64,000 nucleotides of DNA, taken from NCBI RefSeq assembly GCF_030848575.1, contig NZ_JAVDDX010000002.1:372001-436000 (forward strand). The letters run 5' to 3'. Each line of letters starts with the position of its first letter. The first letter of the stretch is position 1. The notes beneath the pieces are model-generated. The model was given only the letters and a program-made list of their open reading frames with translations. It was not told where the DNA came from and did no database searches. The DNA is from Haloarcula sp. H-GB4 (GTDB lineage: Archaea; Halobacteriota; Halobacteria; Halobacteriales; Haloarculaceae). This document shows, piece after piece, positions 42,214 to 50,866 of the stretch. A program made the position numbers and the translations under genes.

Positions 42214-43269
42214 TCACGCCGTTTCTGTGTTCTGTCGCGCTCGTTCGTCCAGCCTGATACCCGTCTTCTTCAGGATGCGCGTCGAGAACAGCGTGTCCCA
42301 GTCGTCCTCGGTCACGTCCCAGTGGTCGGCCATCCGGTCGCGGACCTGCTGGATGCGCTCCTGACTCTCCGCCTCGCTTCGCCCGTGGGTCATCGCGAAG
42401 AAGTTGTACGGCCAGACACCGTCATGGCGGGGCCGCTCGTAGCAGTGAGTCACGAAGTCGAACTCGGCGATAGCCGGGCCGACTTCGTCGATGACTTCGT
42501 CGGGCACGTCCCAGACGGTCATCCCGTTCTCGCTGTAGCCAAGGGCGTAGTGGTTCGGGATGACCCCGACGCGGCGGACTTTCCCCTCCCTGTTGAACCG
42601 CTGTATCGTCTCCAGCACCCACTCGACATCGGCGTCGATTTCGGCAGCCACGTCAGCGTACGGCGTAGCAGTGACCGGGAGCCCGTCCTGGATTTCCAAC
42701 ACGAGGTCCAGTTCGTCAGCGGTCAGGGACTGGCTGTCCGTCGGCGTCACGTCCGGTCCCAGATCCGAGAAGTCGATATCTTGCGTTTGTGGCCCCTCAA
42801 CGGGGAATTTCGCGCCGACGTGGAACTCCTGCTGTTTCGGGAGGTTGTACGTCTCCTCGCCGGTTTCGGCCTCGATGTCGGCCAGAACCTCCTCGACCCG
42901 TCCTTCCTCGGCCACCGAGAGGACGAACCACATATTCAGATGCGGGTGCTCGCGCTCGTAGTTGTGCGCGACCTCCGGGTACGCGTTTATTATCTCGGCG
43001 TGTTCGTCGTAGCTGTCCTCGGGGGCGTGGGTGGCGACGAGCGTGGCAGTGCCGCCGATCGCCTCGGCGTTGATGAGTGCCCCGAACCGCGTGAGCACGC
43101 CCGCGTCGTCGAGGTCCTGTACGCGCGCCAATAGCTCGTCCGCGTCGATGTCGACGCCGTGGTCAGCAAGGGCCGCCGCGGCCGGCTCGAACGGCCGTTC
43201 GACGACCGGGAAGCCGCCTTGGAAGGCGTTCAACACCGCCCGGTCTACCGTCCCGAGGTCTTCGCTCAT
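42214..43269 (-). CDS. Fused siroheme decarboxylase (AhbA-AhbB type)
   Basis: A 351-residue protein made of two tandem AsnC/Lrp-like units. Unit 1 (about 1-165) holds LTRFGALINAEAIGGTATLV and HNYEREHPHLNMWFVLSVAE. Unit 2 (about 180-350) holds KVRRVGVIPNHYALGYSENG and THCYERPRHDGVWPYNFFAM. The motifs YERE-HPHLNMWF and YERP-W-YN-FAM are those of siroheme decarboxylases AhbA and AhbB. They make didecarboxysiroheme on the archaeal haem and haem d1 routes. The fusion of both halves on one chain fits the haloarchaeal arrangement. Confidence 0.88.
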   Translation of the reverse strand: MSEDLGTVDRAVLNAFQGGFPVVERPFEPAAAALADHGVDIDADELLARVQDLDDAGVLTRFGALINAEAIGGTATLVATHAPEDSYDEHAEIINAYPEVAHNYEREHPHLNMWFVLSVAEEGRVEEVLADIEAETGEETYNLPKQQEFHVGAKFPVEGPQTQDIDFSDLGPDVTPTDSQSLTADELDLVLEIQDGLPVTATPYADVAAEIDADVEWVLETIQRFNREGKVRRVGVIPNHYALGYSENGMTVWDVPDEVIDEVGPAIAEFDFVTHCYERPRHDGVWPYNFFAMTHGRSEAESQERIQQVRDRMADHWDVTEDDWDTLFSTRILKKTGIRLDERARQNTETA

Positions 43270-43380
43270 ACGGAAAGCTGGGGGTTCTGCGAATAAAAAC
43301 AGCCCGGGACAGGCGAGCGAACGCGGCCCGCATGTCCGGGTCGCCGGAGCGTTTTATCCCCTTGCGCCCCTAGTTCACGT

Positions 43381-43671
43381 GTGGCAATCTCGACAGCCGA
43401 ACTGGCGGTCCGGCTGCTGGTCTACCTGTTCGTTCTGGTAGGAGTGCCGCTGTGGTTCGTCCTCATGTTCCGACTCATGGACTATGCCGCACACGATACG
43501 CTCGTCGACCAATTCGGCGGCCAACGCAACGGCCGAGACACCGGGCAGCTCAACGCCTACTTCGAACAGGCCGCGGTTGAGGCAACGAACTGTCGTATCT
43601 GTGGCGCGGCGAACGGCCCCGACTACACGTACTGTCACAACTGCCAAGAGCGGCTGTCGACCGGCGATTGA
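43381..43671 (+). CDS. Membrane-anchored zinc-ribbon protein
   Basis: A 96-residue protein with one N-terminal helix (LLVYLFVLVGVPLWFVLMFR) and a C-terminal four-cysteine zinc ribbon (CRICGAANGPDYTYCHNC). It begins with GTG. Haloarchaea carry many such tethered zinc ribbons of unknown function; no partner is evident. Convergent with the next gene, with five bases between stops. Confidence 0.72.
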   Translation: MAISTAELAVRLLVYLFVLVGVPLWFVLMFRLMDYAAHDTLVDQFGGQRNGRDTGQLNAYFEQAAVEATNCRICGAANGPDYTYCHNCQERLSTGD

Positions 43672-43676
43672 CGGGC

Positions 43677-44087
43677 TTACTCGCCTTCGACACCGGTGAC
43701 TGCGTAGCCAGCGTCCTTGACCGCTTCGAGAATCCCATCGTGGTCAGCGCTGGCCTCGTAGTAGAACACCAGATCGAAGGAGCCGTTGCGAAGGAGCTGC
43801 TGGCACTCCCAGACGAACTCCTCGTCGTCCAGCGTGAGGCCCTGATGCTGGTTCGACGCGAACTCGGAGTCGTCGCTGCCGGAGTAGACGAACGTGTCCG
43901 CCGGGTTCAGGCCAGCACCCTCGGCGATGAGTTCACCGACCTCGATGGTGGCCTGCATCATCTCGATCTCGTCGCTACCGTCGTACTCCGTGTGGACGAC
44001 AGCGCCGTTGAGCTGAATCTCGCCCGGCTCAAGTAGTTGTTTGGTCCGGCGGTAAAGGTCATCGTCAAGTGCGTCGGCCTCGCTCAT
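43677..44087 (-). CDS. Conserved haloarchaeal protein (DUF5778-like)
   Basis: A 136-residue acidic protein with MSEADALDDDLYRRTKQLLE, GAVVHTEYDGSDEIEMMQAT and DEEFVWECQQLLRNGSFDLV, which I associate tentatively with the haloarchaea-specific family DUF5778. Predicted alpha-beta cytoplasmic protein; function unknown. Confidence 0.65.
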   Translation of the reverse strand: MSEADALDDDLYRRTKQLLEPGEIQLNGAVVHTEYDGSDEIEMMQATIEVGELIAEGAGLNPADTFVYSGSDDSEFASNQHQGLTLDDEEFVWECQQLLRNGSFDLVFYYEASADHDGILEAVKDAGYAVTGVEGE

Positions 44088-44260
44088 ACCATGCGGTCGG
44101 TGTTGCTTTCCCTAAGACACTTCGGATTCAGAGCGCTGCTCCGTCTACCCGAAGATATTCGGTTCGAGAGGCGGTGCAGCGACGGCGGTGGGAACCCACA
44201 CGCTGTCGAGTCGCACCGCTCAGTCGGTTGCGAACCCGTTGAAAAGCGAGCCGTCCTCGC

Positions 44261-44455
44261 TTACAGTCGCTCGAGGTTCTTCGCCCGCGGGCCTTTGTCT
44301 GCCTGTTCGATGTCGAATTCGACTTCTTGCCCTTCTTCTAAGTCCGGGCCGCCGACATCTTCCATGTGGAAGAACACGTCTTCGTCGGCATCGTCGGTTT
44401 CGATGAAACCGTAGCCGCCCGTATCGTTGAAGAAGTCGACAGTGCCTGTCGCCAT
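44261..44455 (-). CDS. Cold-shock protein (CspA family), second copy
   Basis: A 64-residue CSD protein with RNP-type motifs YGFIETDD and DVFFHMED, an OB-fold that binds single-stranded nucleic acid and probably acts as an RNA chaperone. It begins [15 protein letters not shown] and ends [11 protein letters not shown]. It lies two bases behind its near-identical copy and is probably read from the same transcript. Confidence 0.93.
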   Translation of the reverse strand: MATGTVDFFNDTGGYGFIETDDADEDVFFHMEDVGGPDLEEGQEVEFDIEQADKGPRAKNLERL

Positions 44456-44457
44456 GG

Positions 44458-44652
44458 TTACAGCCGCGTGAGGTTTTTCGCGCGCGGGCCTTTGTCGGCC
44501 TGCTCAATCTCGAATTCCACTTCTTGCCCCTCCTCGAGGTCAGGACCGTCGATGTCCTCCATGTGGAAGAAGACGTCCTCGTCGGAGTCTTCGGTATCGA
44601 TGAAACCGTAACCGCCTGTGTCGTTGAAGAAGTCTACCGTACCGGTCGCCAT
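44458..44652 (-). CDS. Cold-shock protein (CspA family), first copy
   Basis: A 64-residue CSD protein differing from the copy downstream at only about seven positions (such as IDTEDSDED against IETDDADED). Cytoplasmic single-stranded nucleic-acid-binding protein. A TATA element at 44677-44686 lies at the expected distance upstream, so this copy heads the two-gene transcript. Confidence 0.93.
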   Translation of the reverse strand: MATGTVDFFNDTGGYGFIDTEDSDEDVFFHMEDIDGPDLEEGQEVEFEIEQADKGPRAKNLTRL

Positions 44653-44676
44653 TGCAATTTGAACGTTACGCTGGGG

Positions 44677-44686
44677 TATATTAAAA
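44677..44686 (-). promoter_or_regulatory. TATA element for the tandem cold-shock genes
   Basis: On the minus strand TTTTAATATA lies 25-34 bases before the ATG at 44652. Confidence 0.55.
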
Positions 44687-44767
44687 CTATGCGCATATAT
44701 TTCGACAGATTAGGTGGGAAATAACTGTACCCGATCCCTTCCACAAAGCCCTTATTGAGTGGTTGAA

Positions 44768-45694
44768 ATGTACACAACGATGCTATCGAGGGGGAAGCGA
44801 CTGGGATATGCGGCCTACGAGCGATTGCTCCAGTGGGAACTGTCAGGGACGCCCGACCATGTTGCAGTCATTATGGACGGGAACCGAAGATACGCTGAAA
44901 AGCAGGGCGCAAAAAAACAGGAGGGCCACAAAGAAGGAGCCCAAACGACCGAGGCACTGTTGAACTGGTGCGACGAACTCGGCATTCGTGAGGTGACGCT
45001 GTACACGTTCTCGACGGAGAACTTCGACCGCGACCCCGAGGAACGCCAACACATCTTCGACCTCGTCGAACAGAAACTCCAGACGTTTGCCGACGCCGAG
45101 CGGGTCCACGAGGCCGGCGTGTGTATCCGCGCCATCGGCGAAACAGAGATGCTACCCGAACGGGTACGTGACGCTATCGATTACGCCGAGGGACGAACGG
45201 CACAGTACGACCAGCTCAACCTCAACATCGCGCTGGCCTACGGCGGCCGGGCCGAACTGCTCGGTGCGGCCCGCGACGTTGCTACTGCCGTCGAAACCGG
45301 GACCCTCGACCCAATGGATGTCTCTGCGGAAACCATCGAAGAGCGACTCTACGAGGGGCCGACCCGCGATGTCGACCTCATCGTTCGAACCGGCGGCGAC
45401 GAGCGCACCTCGAACTTCTTGCCGTGGCACGCCAACGGCAACGAGGCCGCCACGTTCTTCTGTACGCCCTACTGGCCTGAATTCCGGAAAGTCGACTTTT
45501 TGCGAGCGATCCGAACGTACCAGAACCGCGAGGATTCCTGGCGGACGACCCGTGCCGAGCGGTCGCTGGCACTGGTTCGTGCCATCGAGCAATCGGAACT
45601 ACCGACGGCCAAGCGGATGCTCGGACGGTTTCGTGATGCGCTCCCGAGTACCGAACGCGAGCAACTCGACGAAGAGTACGACCTCGCAGACTGA
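44768..45694 (+). CDS. uppS: cis-Prenyltransferase (UPP/polyprenyl diphosphate synthase)
   Basis: Condenses isopentenyl diphosphate with an allylic diphosphate in cis, making the dolichyl-type carrier lipid for glycosylation. The 308-residue enzyme has the DGNRR catalytic motif (Asp37 in HVAVIMDGNRRYAEK), TLYTFSTENFDRDPEE, and VDLIVRTGGDERTSNFLPW, all family hallmarks. The HANGNEAATFFCTPYWPEFR segment is a variant of the usual WQSAYSELYF. I use the ATG at 44768; a GTG at 44759 is possible. The other homologue lies immediately downstream on the opposite strand. Confidence 0.92.
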   Translation: MYTTMLSRGKRLGYAAYERLLQWELSGTPDHVAVIMDGNRRYAEKQGAKKQEGHKEGAQTTEALLNWCDELGIREVTLYTFSTENFDRDPEERQHIFDLVEQKLQTFADAERVHEAGVCIRAIGETEMLPERVRDAIDYAEGRTAQYDQLNLNIALAYGGRAELLGAARDVATAVETGTLDPMDVSAETIEERLYEGPTRDVDLIVRTGGDERTSNFLPWHANGNEAATFFCTPYWPEFRKVDFLRAIRTYQNREDSWRTTRAERSLALVRAIEQSELPTAKRMLGRFRDALPSTEREQLDEEYDLAD

Positions 45695-45698
45695 TCTC

Positions 45699-46307
45699 CT
45701 AGCGGCCAAAGCGCCGCTGGCGCTCCTGATAATCTCGCAACGCCCGCAAATAATCCCGGAGCCGGAAGTTCTGCCAGTTCACGTCGGTGAAATACAACTC
45801 CGAATAGACGGACTGCCAGATCATGAAATCCGAAAGCCGTTCGGCCCCGGTCTTGATCACCAGATCCGGGTCGGTCGGGAAGACAAGATGCTCCTCGACC
45901 GCGGCCTCGTCGATGTCGCTCGGGTCGAGCGACCCCGTATCGACGTCTTCTGCCAGTTTTTGGACAGCCGTTGCGAACTCCGACTGCCCGCCGAGGCCGA
46001 TCGAAATCTGAATCGGGGCGTCGGCTGTCGTCTCGTCGTCCGGTACTCTGACCGCTATCTCCCGTGGCGCGGTGACGCTTTCGAGTTCGCGCTGCAGCGT
46101 CGGGATCGCCTCCTCATCAAGAACGCTCACGTAGACGACGACAGTGTCGGTGCCGTACTGAACAGCCCAGTCGAAAAACCGCTCTAAGGTACGGTATGCA
46201 CCGTCTCCAAGCAGGTCTCGCTCCGTAATCACCAGCGCGACCGTCTCGGGCAGGTCGGCGTCGCTGCGCCGAACGCGCATCGCGAGATATCGGTCGTATA
46301 GTCCCAC
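45699..46307 (-). CDS. Diverged cis-prenyltransferase homologue without the catalytic DGNR motif
   Basis: A 202-residue protein from the same superfamily as UppS. ETVALVITERDLLGDG stands where VIMDGNRR is expected, so the catalytic Asp and diphosphate ligands are missing. The C-terminal part keeps VIKTGAERLSDFMIWQSVYS and LYFTDVNWQNFRLRDYLRAL, close to the family consensus. This resembles the non-catalytic Nus1/NgBR-type partner subunits of heteromeric eukaryotic and some other enzymes, or a diverged paralogue. Start GTG at 46307; longer in-frame extensions are out of family. Convergent with uppS with only four bases between ends. Confidence 0.75.
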   Translation of the reverse strand: MGLYDRYLAMRVRRSDADLPETVALVITERDLLGDGAYRTLERFFDWAVQYGTDTVVVYVSVLDEEAIPTLQRELESVTAPREIAVRVPDDETTADAPIQISIGLGGQSEFATAVQKLAEDVDTGSLDPSDIDEAAVEEHLVFPTDPDLVIKTGAERLSDFMIWQSVYSELYFTDVNWQNFRLRDYLRALRDYQERQRRFGR

Positions 46308-46402
46308 GTCCGCCGGTATGCTTACGGCCCCAGTAAATCCCACGGTACTATCGCCTCCACAGTTCGGAAAGGGTAAGTGCCTCTCGGGGATACCGGTGGG
46401 AC

Positions 46403-47761
46403 GTGACTGGCACAGTCCGTCGGGCAGGCGCGTTTGCCGCCGTGGGGACCCTCGCGGTCGCCGTTCCGGCCGCAACGGGCTTTCGCTCGCTCGAACTCGC
46501 GACTGTCGCCGCTATCGCACCCTTCGTCCTTGTCGCCGCGCTCGGCGTGACGATCATCGGACAGGACTCACGGTTGTTCGACCTGTTCGCCCGCCCCGGT
46601 GACTACGAAGACGGGAAACTATACGGGCTAGCGGCCTTCTCGCTTGCCGCCGCCGGGCTCGCGCTGCTGGCCGTCCGCTTCAGTCTGCCGGGTCCGGTGT
46701 TCGTCGGCGTCGTTGTCATCGTCGCCTACGGGAATCTCGGCCAGCGACTCGCATACACCGTCCGCGCGGACGAGGTAGTCGCAACCGCGGGTTTCGTCCT
46801 CGTCGGCTTCGTCGCCGGCGTCGCAGGGCAGGTTCTCGGAACGCGGATTCAGGCCGCCGTTGGCGAGGGAGCAGCCGCTATCGACCTTCCGCTCGTGCTG
46901 TTTCTCGCCGCTAGCGGTGCGTTCGTTGCCGCGCTGCTTCGCTCGGTGCTGTTCGAACGGGACGATCCGCTGGTGATGCTCACCGTGGGACTGCTGCTGT
47001 GGCTGTTTTTCGAACTCGACCCGTCGGTGACGGCACAGCGCGTCGTCATCGCGCTTGCCGTGACAGTCCTGCTCGGCTACCTCTCCTACGCGCTCGACAC
47101 CGCATCCCTTCCGGGGATGCTCACCGGCGTCCTCCTCTCCTTTTTGACCATCGTGCTCGGCGGCTTCGGCTGGTTCGCCATGCTGATTTCCTTCTTCGGG
47201 CTCGGTGGCCTCTCGACGAAGTACCGCTATGACGAGAAACTGGACCGCGGCATCGCCGAGGAGAACGAAGGCGCACGCGGGAGCGGGAATGTGCTCGCAA
47301 ACTCCATCGTCGCGCTGTTCGCCGTCGTTGCGGCGGCGGCGAGTCCGAGCCACATCGCTGTCGACCCGCTGCTGTTCTTCTATGCCTTCGCCGGGGCCGT
47401 TGCCGCCGCGATGACCGACACGTTCTCCAGTGAGTTCGGCGGGCTCTACGACAACCCGCGGCTCATTACGACGCTCAAACCCGTCGAGCCGGGCACTGAC
47501 GGCGGCGTAACCTGGCAAGGCGTGGCCGCCGGGGCCGCCGGCGCGGGCATCATCGCCGGCATCGCCGCGCTCACGCAGGACATCAGCACAGTCGGCAGCG
47601 GCGTCATCCTCCTCTGTGGGCTGGTCGGCATGACCGTCGACAGCCTGCTGGGTGCGACTGTCGAGGGCTCGGTCGTCGGCAATCAGGGCGTCAATATGCT
47701 CGCGACTCTGGCGGCCGCGCTGACCGGTGCAGGCGTCGTGCTGGCCGCCGGCCTCCTATGA
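46403..47761 (+). CDS. DUF92 membrane protein (VTE6-like)
   Basis: A 452-residue polytopic membrane protein. The C-terminal half carries the DUF92 signature: GLGGLSTKYRYDEKLDRGIA, ANSIVALFAVVAAAASPSH, AAMTDTFSSEFGGLYDNPRL and GMTVDSLLGATVEGSVVGNQ. Plant VTE6 of this family is a phytyl-phosphate kinase, and archaeal members may likewise phosphorylate isoprenoid alcohols. An extra N-terminal membrane part of about 220 residues precedes it. Start is GTG. The gene is next to two cis-prenyltransferase homologues, which supports a prenyl-lipid role. ATGA overlap with the acetyltransferase gene. Confidence 0.88.
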   Translation: MTGTVRRAGAFAAVGTLAVAVPAATGFRSLELATVAAIAPFVLVAALGVTIIGQDSRLFDLFARPGDYEDGKLYGLAAFSLAAAGLALLAVRFSLPGPVFVGVVVIVAYGNLGQRLAYTVRADEVVATAGFVLVGFVAGVAGQVLGTRIQAAVGEGAAAIDLPLVLFLAASGAFVAALLRSVLFERDDPLVMLTVGLLLWLFFELDPSVTAQRVVIALAVTVLLGYLSYALDTASLPGMLTGVLLSFLTIVLGGFGWFAMLISFFGLGGLSTKYRYDEKLDRGIAEENEGARGSGNVLANSIVALFAVVAAAASPSHIAVDPLLFFYAFAGAVAAAMTDTFSSEFGGLYDNPRLITTLKPVEPGTDGGVTWQGVAAGAAGAGIIAGIAALTQDISTVGSGVILLCGLVGMTVDSLLGATVEGSVVGNQGVNMLATLAAALTGAGVVLAAGLL

Positions 47762-48174
47762 TCCGGGAGGCCCGTTCCGAAGACGAGGGGCGTCTCCGGG
47801 CGATCCAGACGAACGCGCTCGATGAGCCGTGGCCGGAACTCCTCGGTGTCGGAATCGACGGCCCGCCGCTCGTGCTGGTCCTCGACATCGGCGAGCCGCT
47901 TGGCTACGCGCTTGTCGTTCCGGACCACCCGGTCGCGTATCTGGCGGAGTTCGCCATCGCGCCCGGGAAGCAAGGGCAGGGTCTCGGGACAACACTGATG
48001 AACGGACTGCTGGACAGGCTCCGGACTGGGGGGTTCGAAACAATGAGACTTACTGCGCGCGCGGATGACAACCGGGCACGCTCATTCTACGATGGGTTCG
48101 GATTCTTAGTCGCCGATGAGCTCCCTGACCACTACGACGACGGCGATGGTGTGCTGTTCGTTCGAGACATTTAA
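47758..48174 (+). CDS. GNAT-family acetyltransferase
   Basis: A 138-residue GNAT enzyme with motif A EFAIAPGKQGQGLGTTLMNG and motif B-like TARADDNRARSFYDGFGFLV. It is coupled to the DUF92 gene by a four-base ATGA overlap. Resembles RimI/ribosomal-type N-acetyltransferases but the acceptor is unknown. Its 3' end meets convergent dnaG. Confidence 0.88.
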   Translation: MIREARSEDEGRLRAIQTNALDEPWPELLGVGIDGPPLVLVLDIGEPLGYALVVPDHPVAYLAEFAIAPGKQGQGLGTTLMNGLLDRLRTGGFETMRLTARADDNRARSFYDGFGFLVADELPDHYDDGDGVLFVRDI

Positions 48175-49508
48175 TTCTCGATACGGACCTGCACGGCCGT
48201 CGGCTGTTTGACGTACTCGCCGTGGCCGGCGGCGACGACAACATCGACGCCGCGCTGGGCGGCGACGTCAAGGAGCTTTTGCGTACAGTCGGCATCGATA
48301 ACGACGGTTTTGGGGACGTCCTCAGCGGATTCAAGCAGTGAGACAACGGTATCGGCGTCATCCTCCGCAAGCAGCGTCGCGTCTTCGTCGACCAGTCTGG
48401 CCGTCCCGCTGTGGTTCTGAATGACGGCTTCGATGTGGTCCGAAAGCGAGGGGATGGTCGGTCCATCACCGCTTTCGGTCGTCTCCACATCGGTCGCGGC
48501 ATCCGTCACAGCGGCCGCGTTCGGACTGTCCGCGCCGTTCGTCGCTCCGTCGGCTGTCTCTGTCTGCGCCGACCCGGTCTGTGGATCGGGCGCGGGCTGG
48601 CTGTCAGCGGTGTCGTCCGATATCGCGGCGGTCACGGCACCGCCGTCGGCGGTCGTCGACTCCCCGGTGTGGGACATCTCATCGCGGATGCTGTCGAGGC
48701 TCTTGGCGCTTGCAACCGTCTCGTAGGGAACCTTGTCCCGGAGCGCCGACATCACCTCGCTCCGGGAGAGATCCTCAACGGACTTGCCGGTGGGCGTGAC
48801 AGCGACGTAGTCCACGTCACCGACTTGCGCGAGTTCCTTCAGAATGAGGTCTCCACCGCGGTCACCGTCGAGGAACGACGTCACCGTTCGACCGGCCGTG
48901 AGGTCCGCAATAGCGTCGGGGACATCAGTTCCCTCGACGGCCACGGCGTTCTTGATGCCGTATTTAAGTAGTTGCATCACGTCCGAGCGGCCCTCGACGA
49001 CGACAATCGCGTCGGAGTCGGCCACACGCGGTCCAGCTGGGAGTCCCTCATAGTCGGTCACGTCGGCGACCCGGACCTGCTGTCTGACCGTTTCGACGAT
49101 GTCCGCGGTCTGGATGGATTTTTCCTCGAAGTCGTTCAAGAGTTCCGTCGCGCGCTCGACGACTTCGCGCCGCTTGGCGCTGCGTACGTCTTCGATTTCG
49201 GAAACCTCGATTTCGGCACGGCACGGCCCTACCTGTTCGATGGTCTCCAGTGCCGCGGCGAGAATCGCTGTTTCGACCCTGTCGAGGCCGCTCGCGACGG
49301 TAATCTCCCCGAATGACTGTCCGCTCTCGGAGCGTATCTCCACGTCGATGCGCCCGACCTTCTTCGAGTCCTGCAGGTCCCGCAGGTCCAGTTCATCACC
49401 GAGTAATCCCTCCGTTTGGCCGAACACCGCGCCGACGACATCGCTGCGCTCAACGACTCCCGCCGCCGTGATGTCGGCATGTATCAGATATTTCGCCGTA
49501 TCTTGCAT
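48171..49508 (-). CDS. dnaG: Archaeal DnaG primase
   Basis: A 445-residue archaeal DnaG. The N-terminal part (MQDTAKYLIHADITAAGVVE) and the TOPRIM domain (AIVVEGRSDVMQLLKYGI, then SFLDGDRGGDLI with the Asp cluster) are clear. A long acidic low-complexity linker separates the C-terminal domain (VDVVVAAGHGEYVKQPTA). In archaea this protein is also tied to the exosome as well as having primase activity. Monocistronic, convergent with the acetyltransferase. Confidence 0.93.
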   Translation of the reverse strand: MQDTAKYLIHADITAAGVVERSDVVGAVFGQTEGLLGDELDLRDLQDSKKVGRIDVEIRSESGQSFGEITVASGLDRVETAILAAALETIEQVGPCRAEIEVSEIEDVRSAKRREVVERATELLNDFEEKSIQTADIVETVRQQVRVADVTDYEGLPAGPRVADSDAIVVVEGRSDVMQLLKYGIKNAVAVEGTDVPDAIADLTAGRTVTSFLDGDRGGDLILKELAQVGDVDYVAVTPTGKSVEDLSRSEVMSALRDKVPYETVASAKSLDSIRDEMSHTGESTTADGGAVTAAISDDTADSQPAPDPQTGSAQTETADGATNGADSPNAAAVTDAATDVETTESGDGPTIPSLSDHIEAVIQNHSGTARLVDEDATLLAEDDADTVVSLLESAEDVPKTVVIDADCTQKLLDVAAQRGVDVVVAAGHGEYVKQPTAVQVRIEN

Positions 49509-49684
49509 GATTGTCCTGTTTTCCAGCCCGTCAACCGGTGTTCCGACGGACTGCTGTCACTATACTGATGTTGGGAAGTACAGGGGAATAACCTTGCGCA
49601 CGCGAGTCCAGTGATCGAATCCGTCCACAGATATGCGGTGATCCGACTTGCCGTTATGGGACTGTCTCTCCACGACAGGGCTGC

Positions 49685-50395
49685 TCACTCCAGTAACGGC
49701 GTCATACCGTCGATACCGGCTTGGATAGCGTCGACCGGGTCTTCGGGGTTGTCGTGCTCGAAGACGAGCCATTCAGCCCCGGCCTCGCGGGCCGCATCAA
49801 CCACCGCCTGGAGCGGCACCACGCCGTCGCCGAGAGTCGTCGGCTCCCCGTCCGCAGTCATGTCTTTGAGGTGGACGACTGGAACGCGCCCGTCAAGTCG
49901 CCGAATCAGTGCGGCAGGGTCCTGCCCCGCCGCGTGTGCCCACCCGGCGTCGAACTCGAATCCAATCGTCGTCTGGTCGACGAGCGCGTCGAAGGCGGTT
50001 CCGTCGCCGAGCGGGACGAACTCGTGGTCGTGGTTGTGGTACAGTAGCGGTCGGTCGAACTCCGCCGCAAGCATTTCGAGTAGCGTCGCCGTCGACTCGA
50101 CTGCGCTCTCACTTGCGAAGTGATCGTCATCGAGATACGGGAGAACCAGAGACGGCGCGTCGAGTGTCCGGACCTGATTGCCAACGGTGCGGGGGTCGGA
50201 CTGCAAGTCTTCCAGCTGGACGTGGACGCCGGCAATGCCGAGTCCCGCCTCATCAAGCGAGTGCCGAGACGCGCCCGGGTCACCGATGCCGGCGAATTCT
50301 ACGCCGTCGTAGCCGGCAACCGCGATACGGTCGAGTACGTCCGATAGCGGTTCCCGGAGGTCGCGGAGCGTCCAGAGCTGAATCGCTGTCTGCAT
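49685..50395 (-). CDS. Sugar phosphate isomerase/epimerase family (xylose isomerase-like TIM barrel)
   Basis: A 236-residue TIM-barrel protein of the AP endonuclease 2/xylose isomerase-like family. Typical elements are IQLWTLRDLREPLSDVLDRI, GYDGVEFAGIGDPGAS, DRPLLYHNHDHEFVPLGDGT with the metal-binding His residues, GFEFDAGWAHAAGQDPAALI, VPVVHLKDMTADGEPTTLGDG, and EWLVFEHDNPEDP. Probable metal-dependent sugar isomerase or epimerase; substrate unknown. Confidence 0.85.
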   Translation of the reverse strand: MQTAIQLWTLRDLREPLSDVLDRIAVAGYDGVEFAGIGDPGASRHSLDEAGLGIAGVHVQLEDLQSDPRTVGNQVRTLDAPSLVLPYLDDDHFASESAVESTATLLEMLAAEFDRPLLYHNHDHEFVPLGDGTAFDALVDQTTIGFEFDAGWAHAAGQDPAALIRRLDGRVPVVHLKDMTADGEPTTLGDGVVPLQAVVDAAREAGAEWLVFEHDNPEDPVDAIQAGIDGMTPLLE

Positions 50396-50446
50396 ACCGT
50401 TGCTGCGAACGCTGTCATAAAATAACTGGATGGACTACTGGGGTAC

Positions 50447-50791
50447 ATGGGGTTCACTGAAACCGAGATCGATCCCGCACGGTTCCTCGAAGACGTAGAG
50501 ATGCGTATCGGTGAGATCGTTGCCGTTGAGCCGTTCCCCGAAGCACGCAAAGACGTGTACAAGCTCGACGTTGATTTCGGGGACGAGACGCGCCAGTCCG
50601 CCGCGGGGCTGACAGACGTGTACGATCCTGAGGACTTGCTCGGGTCGCAGGTCGTTGCCGTCGTCAACCTCGGGACAGTCTCTATCGCCGGCTTCGAGAG
50701 TGAGTGTCTGGTAACCGGCGTTGACAGCGAGGACGGTGTCGTCCACCTGACACCCGAACGGGATGTCGAACCCGGGACACGCGTGTATTGA
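50447..50791 (+). CDS. tRNA-binding domain protein (CsaA/EMAP-II type)
   Basis: A 114-residue OB-fold protein of the tRNA-binding family, as at the C-terminus of some aminoacyl-tRNA synthetases and in chaperone-like CsaA. It contains VEMRIGEIVAVEPFPEARKD, YKLDVDFGDETRQSAAGLTD, DLLGSQVVAVVNLGTVSIAG and SECLVTGVDSEDG. Cytoplasmic; RNA target unknown. It starts at an ATG with a short AT-rich upstream region and is divergent from the isomerase gene. Confidence 0.87.
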   Translation: MGFTETEIDPARFLEDVEMRIGEIVAVEPFPEARKDVYKLDVDFGDETRQSAAGLTDVYDPEDLLGSQVVAVVNLGTVSIAGFESECLVTGVDSEDGVVHLTPERDVEPGTRVY

Positions 50792-50866
50792 AGAATATAC
50801 TTCTTCAACGACTGCCGGTGAAGGTTCGTTACCCATTAGTACCGCCAGCGGCTAGCCTGTCGTAAT

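Noticed and set aside
41575..43134. Plus-strand ORF of 519 codons over precorrin-2 dehydrogenase and siroheme decarboxylase
   Set aside because: The minus-strand products are complete enzymes; the long frame has low-complexity Ser/Arg composition and no family pattern.
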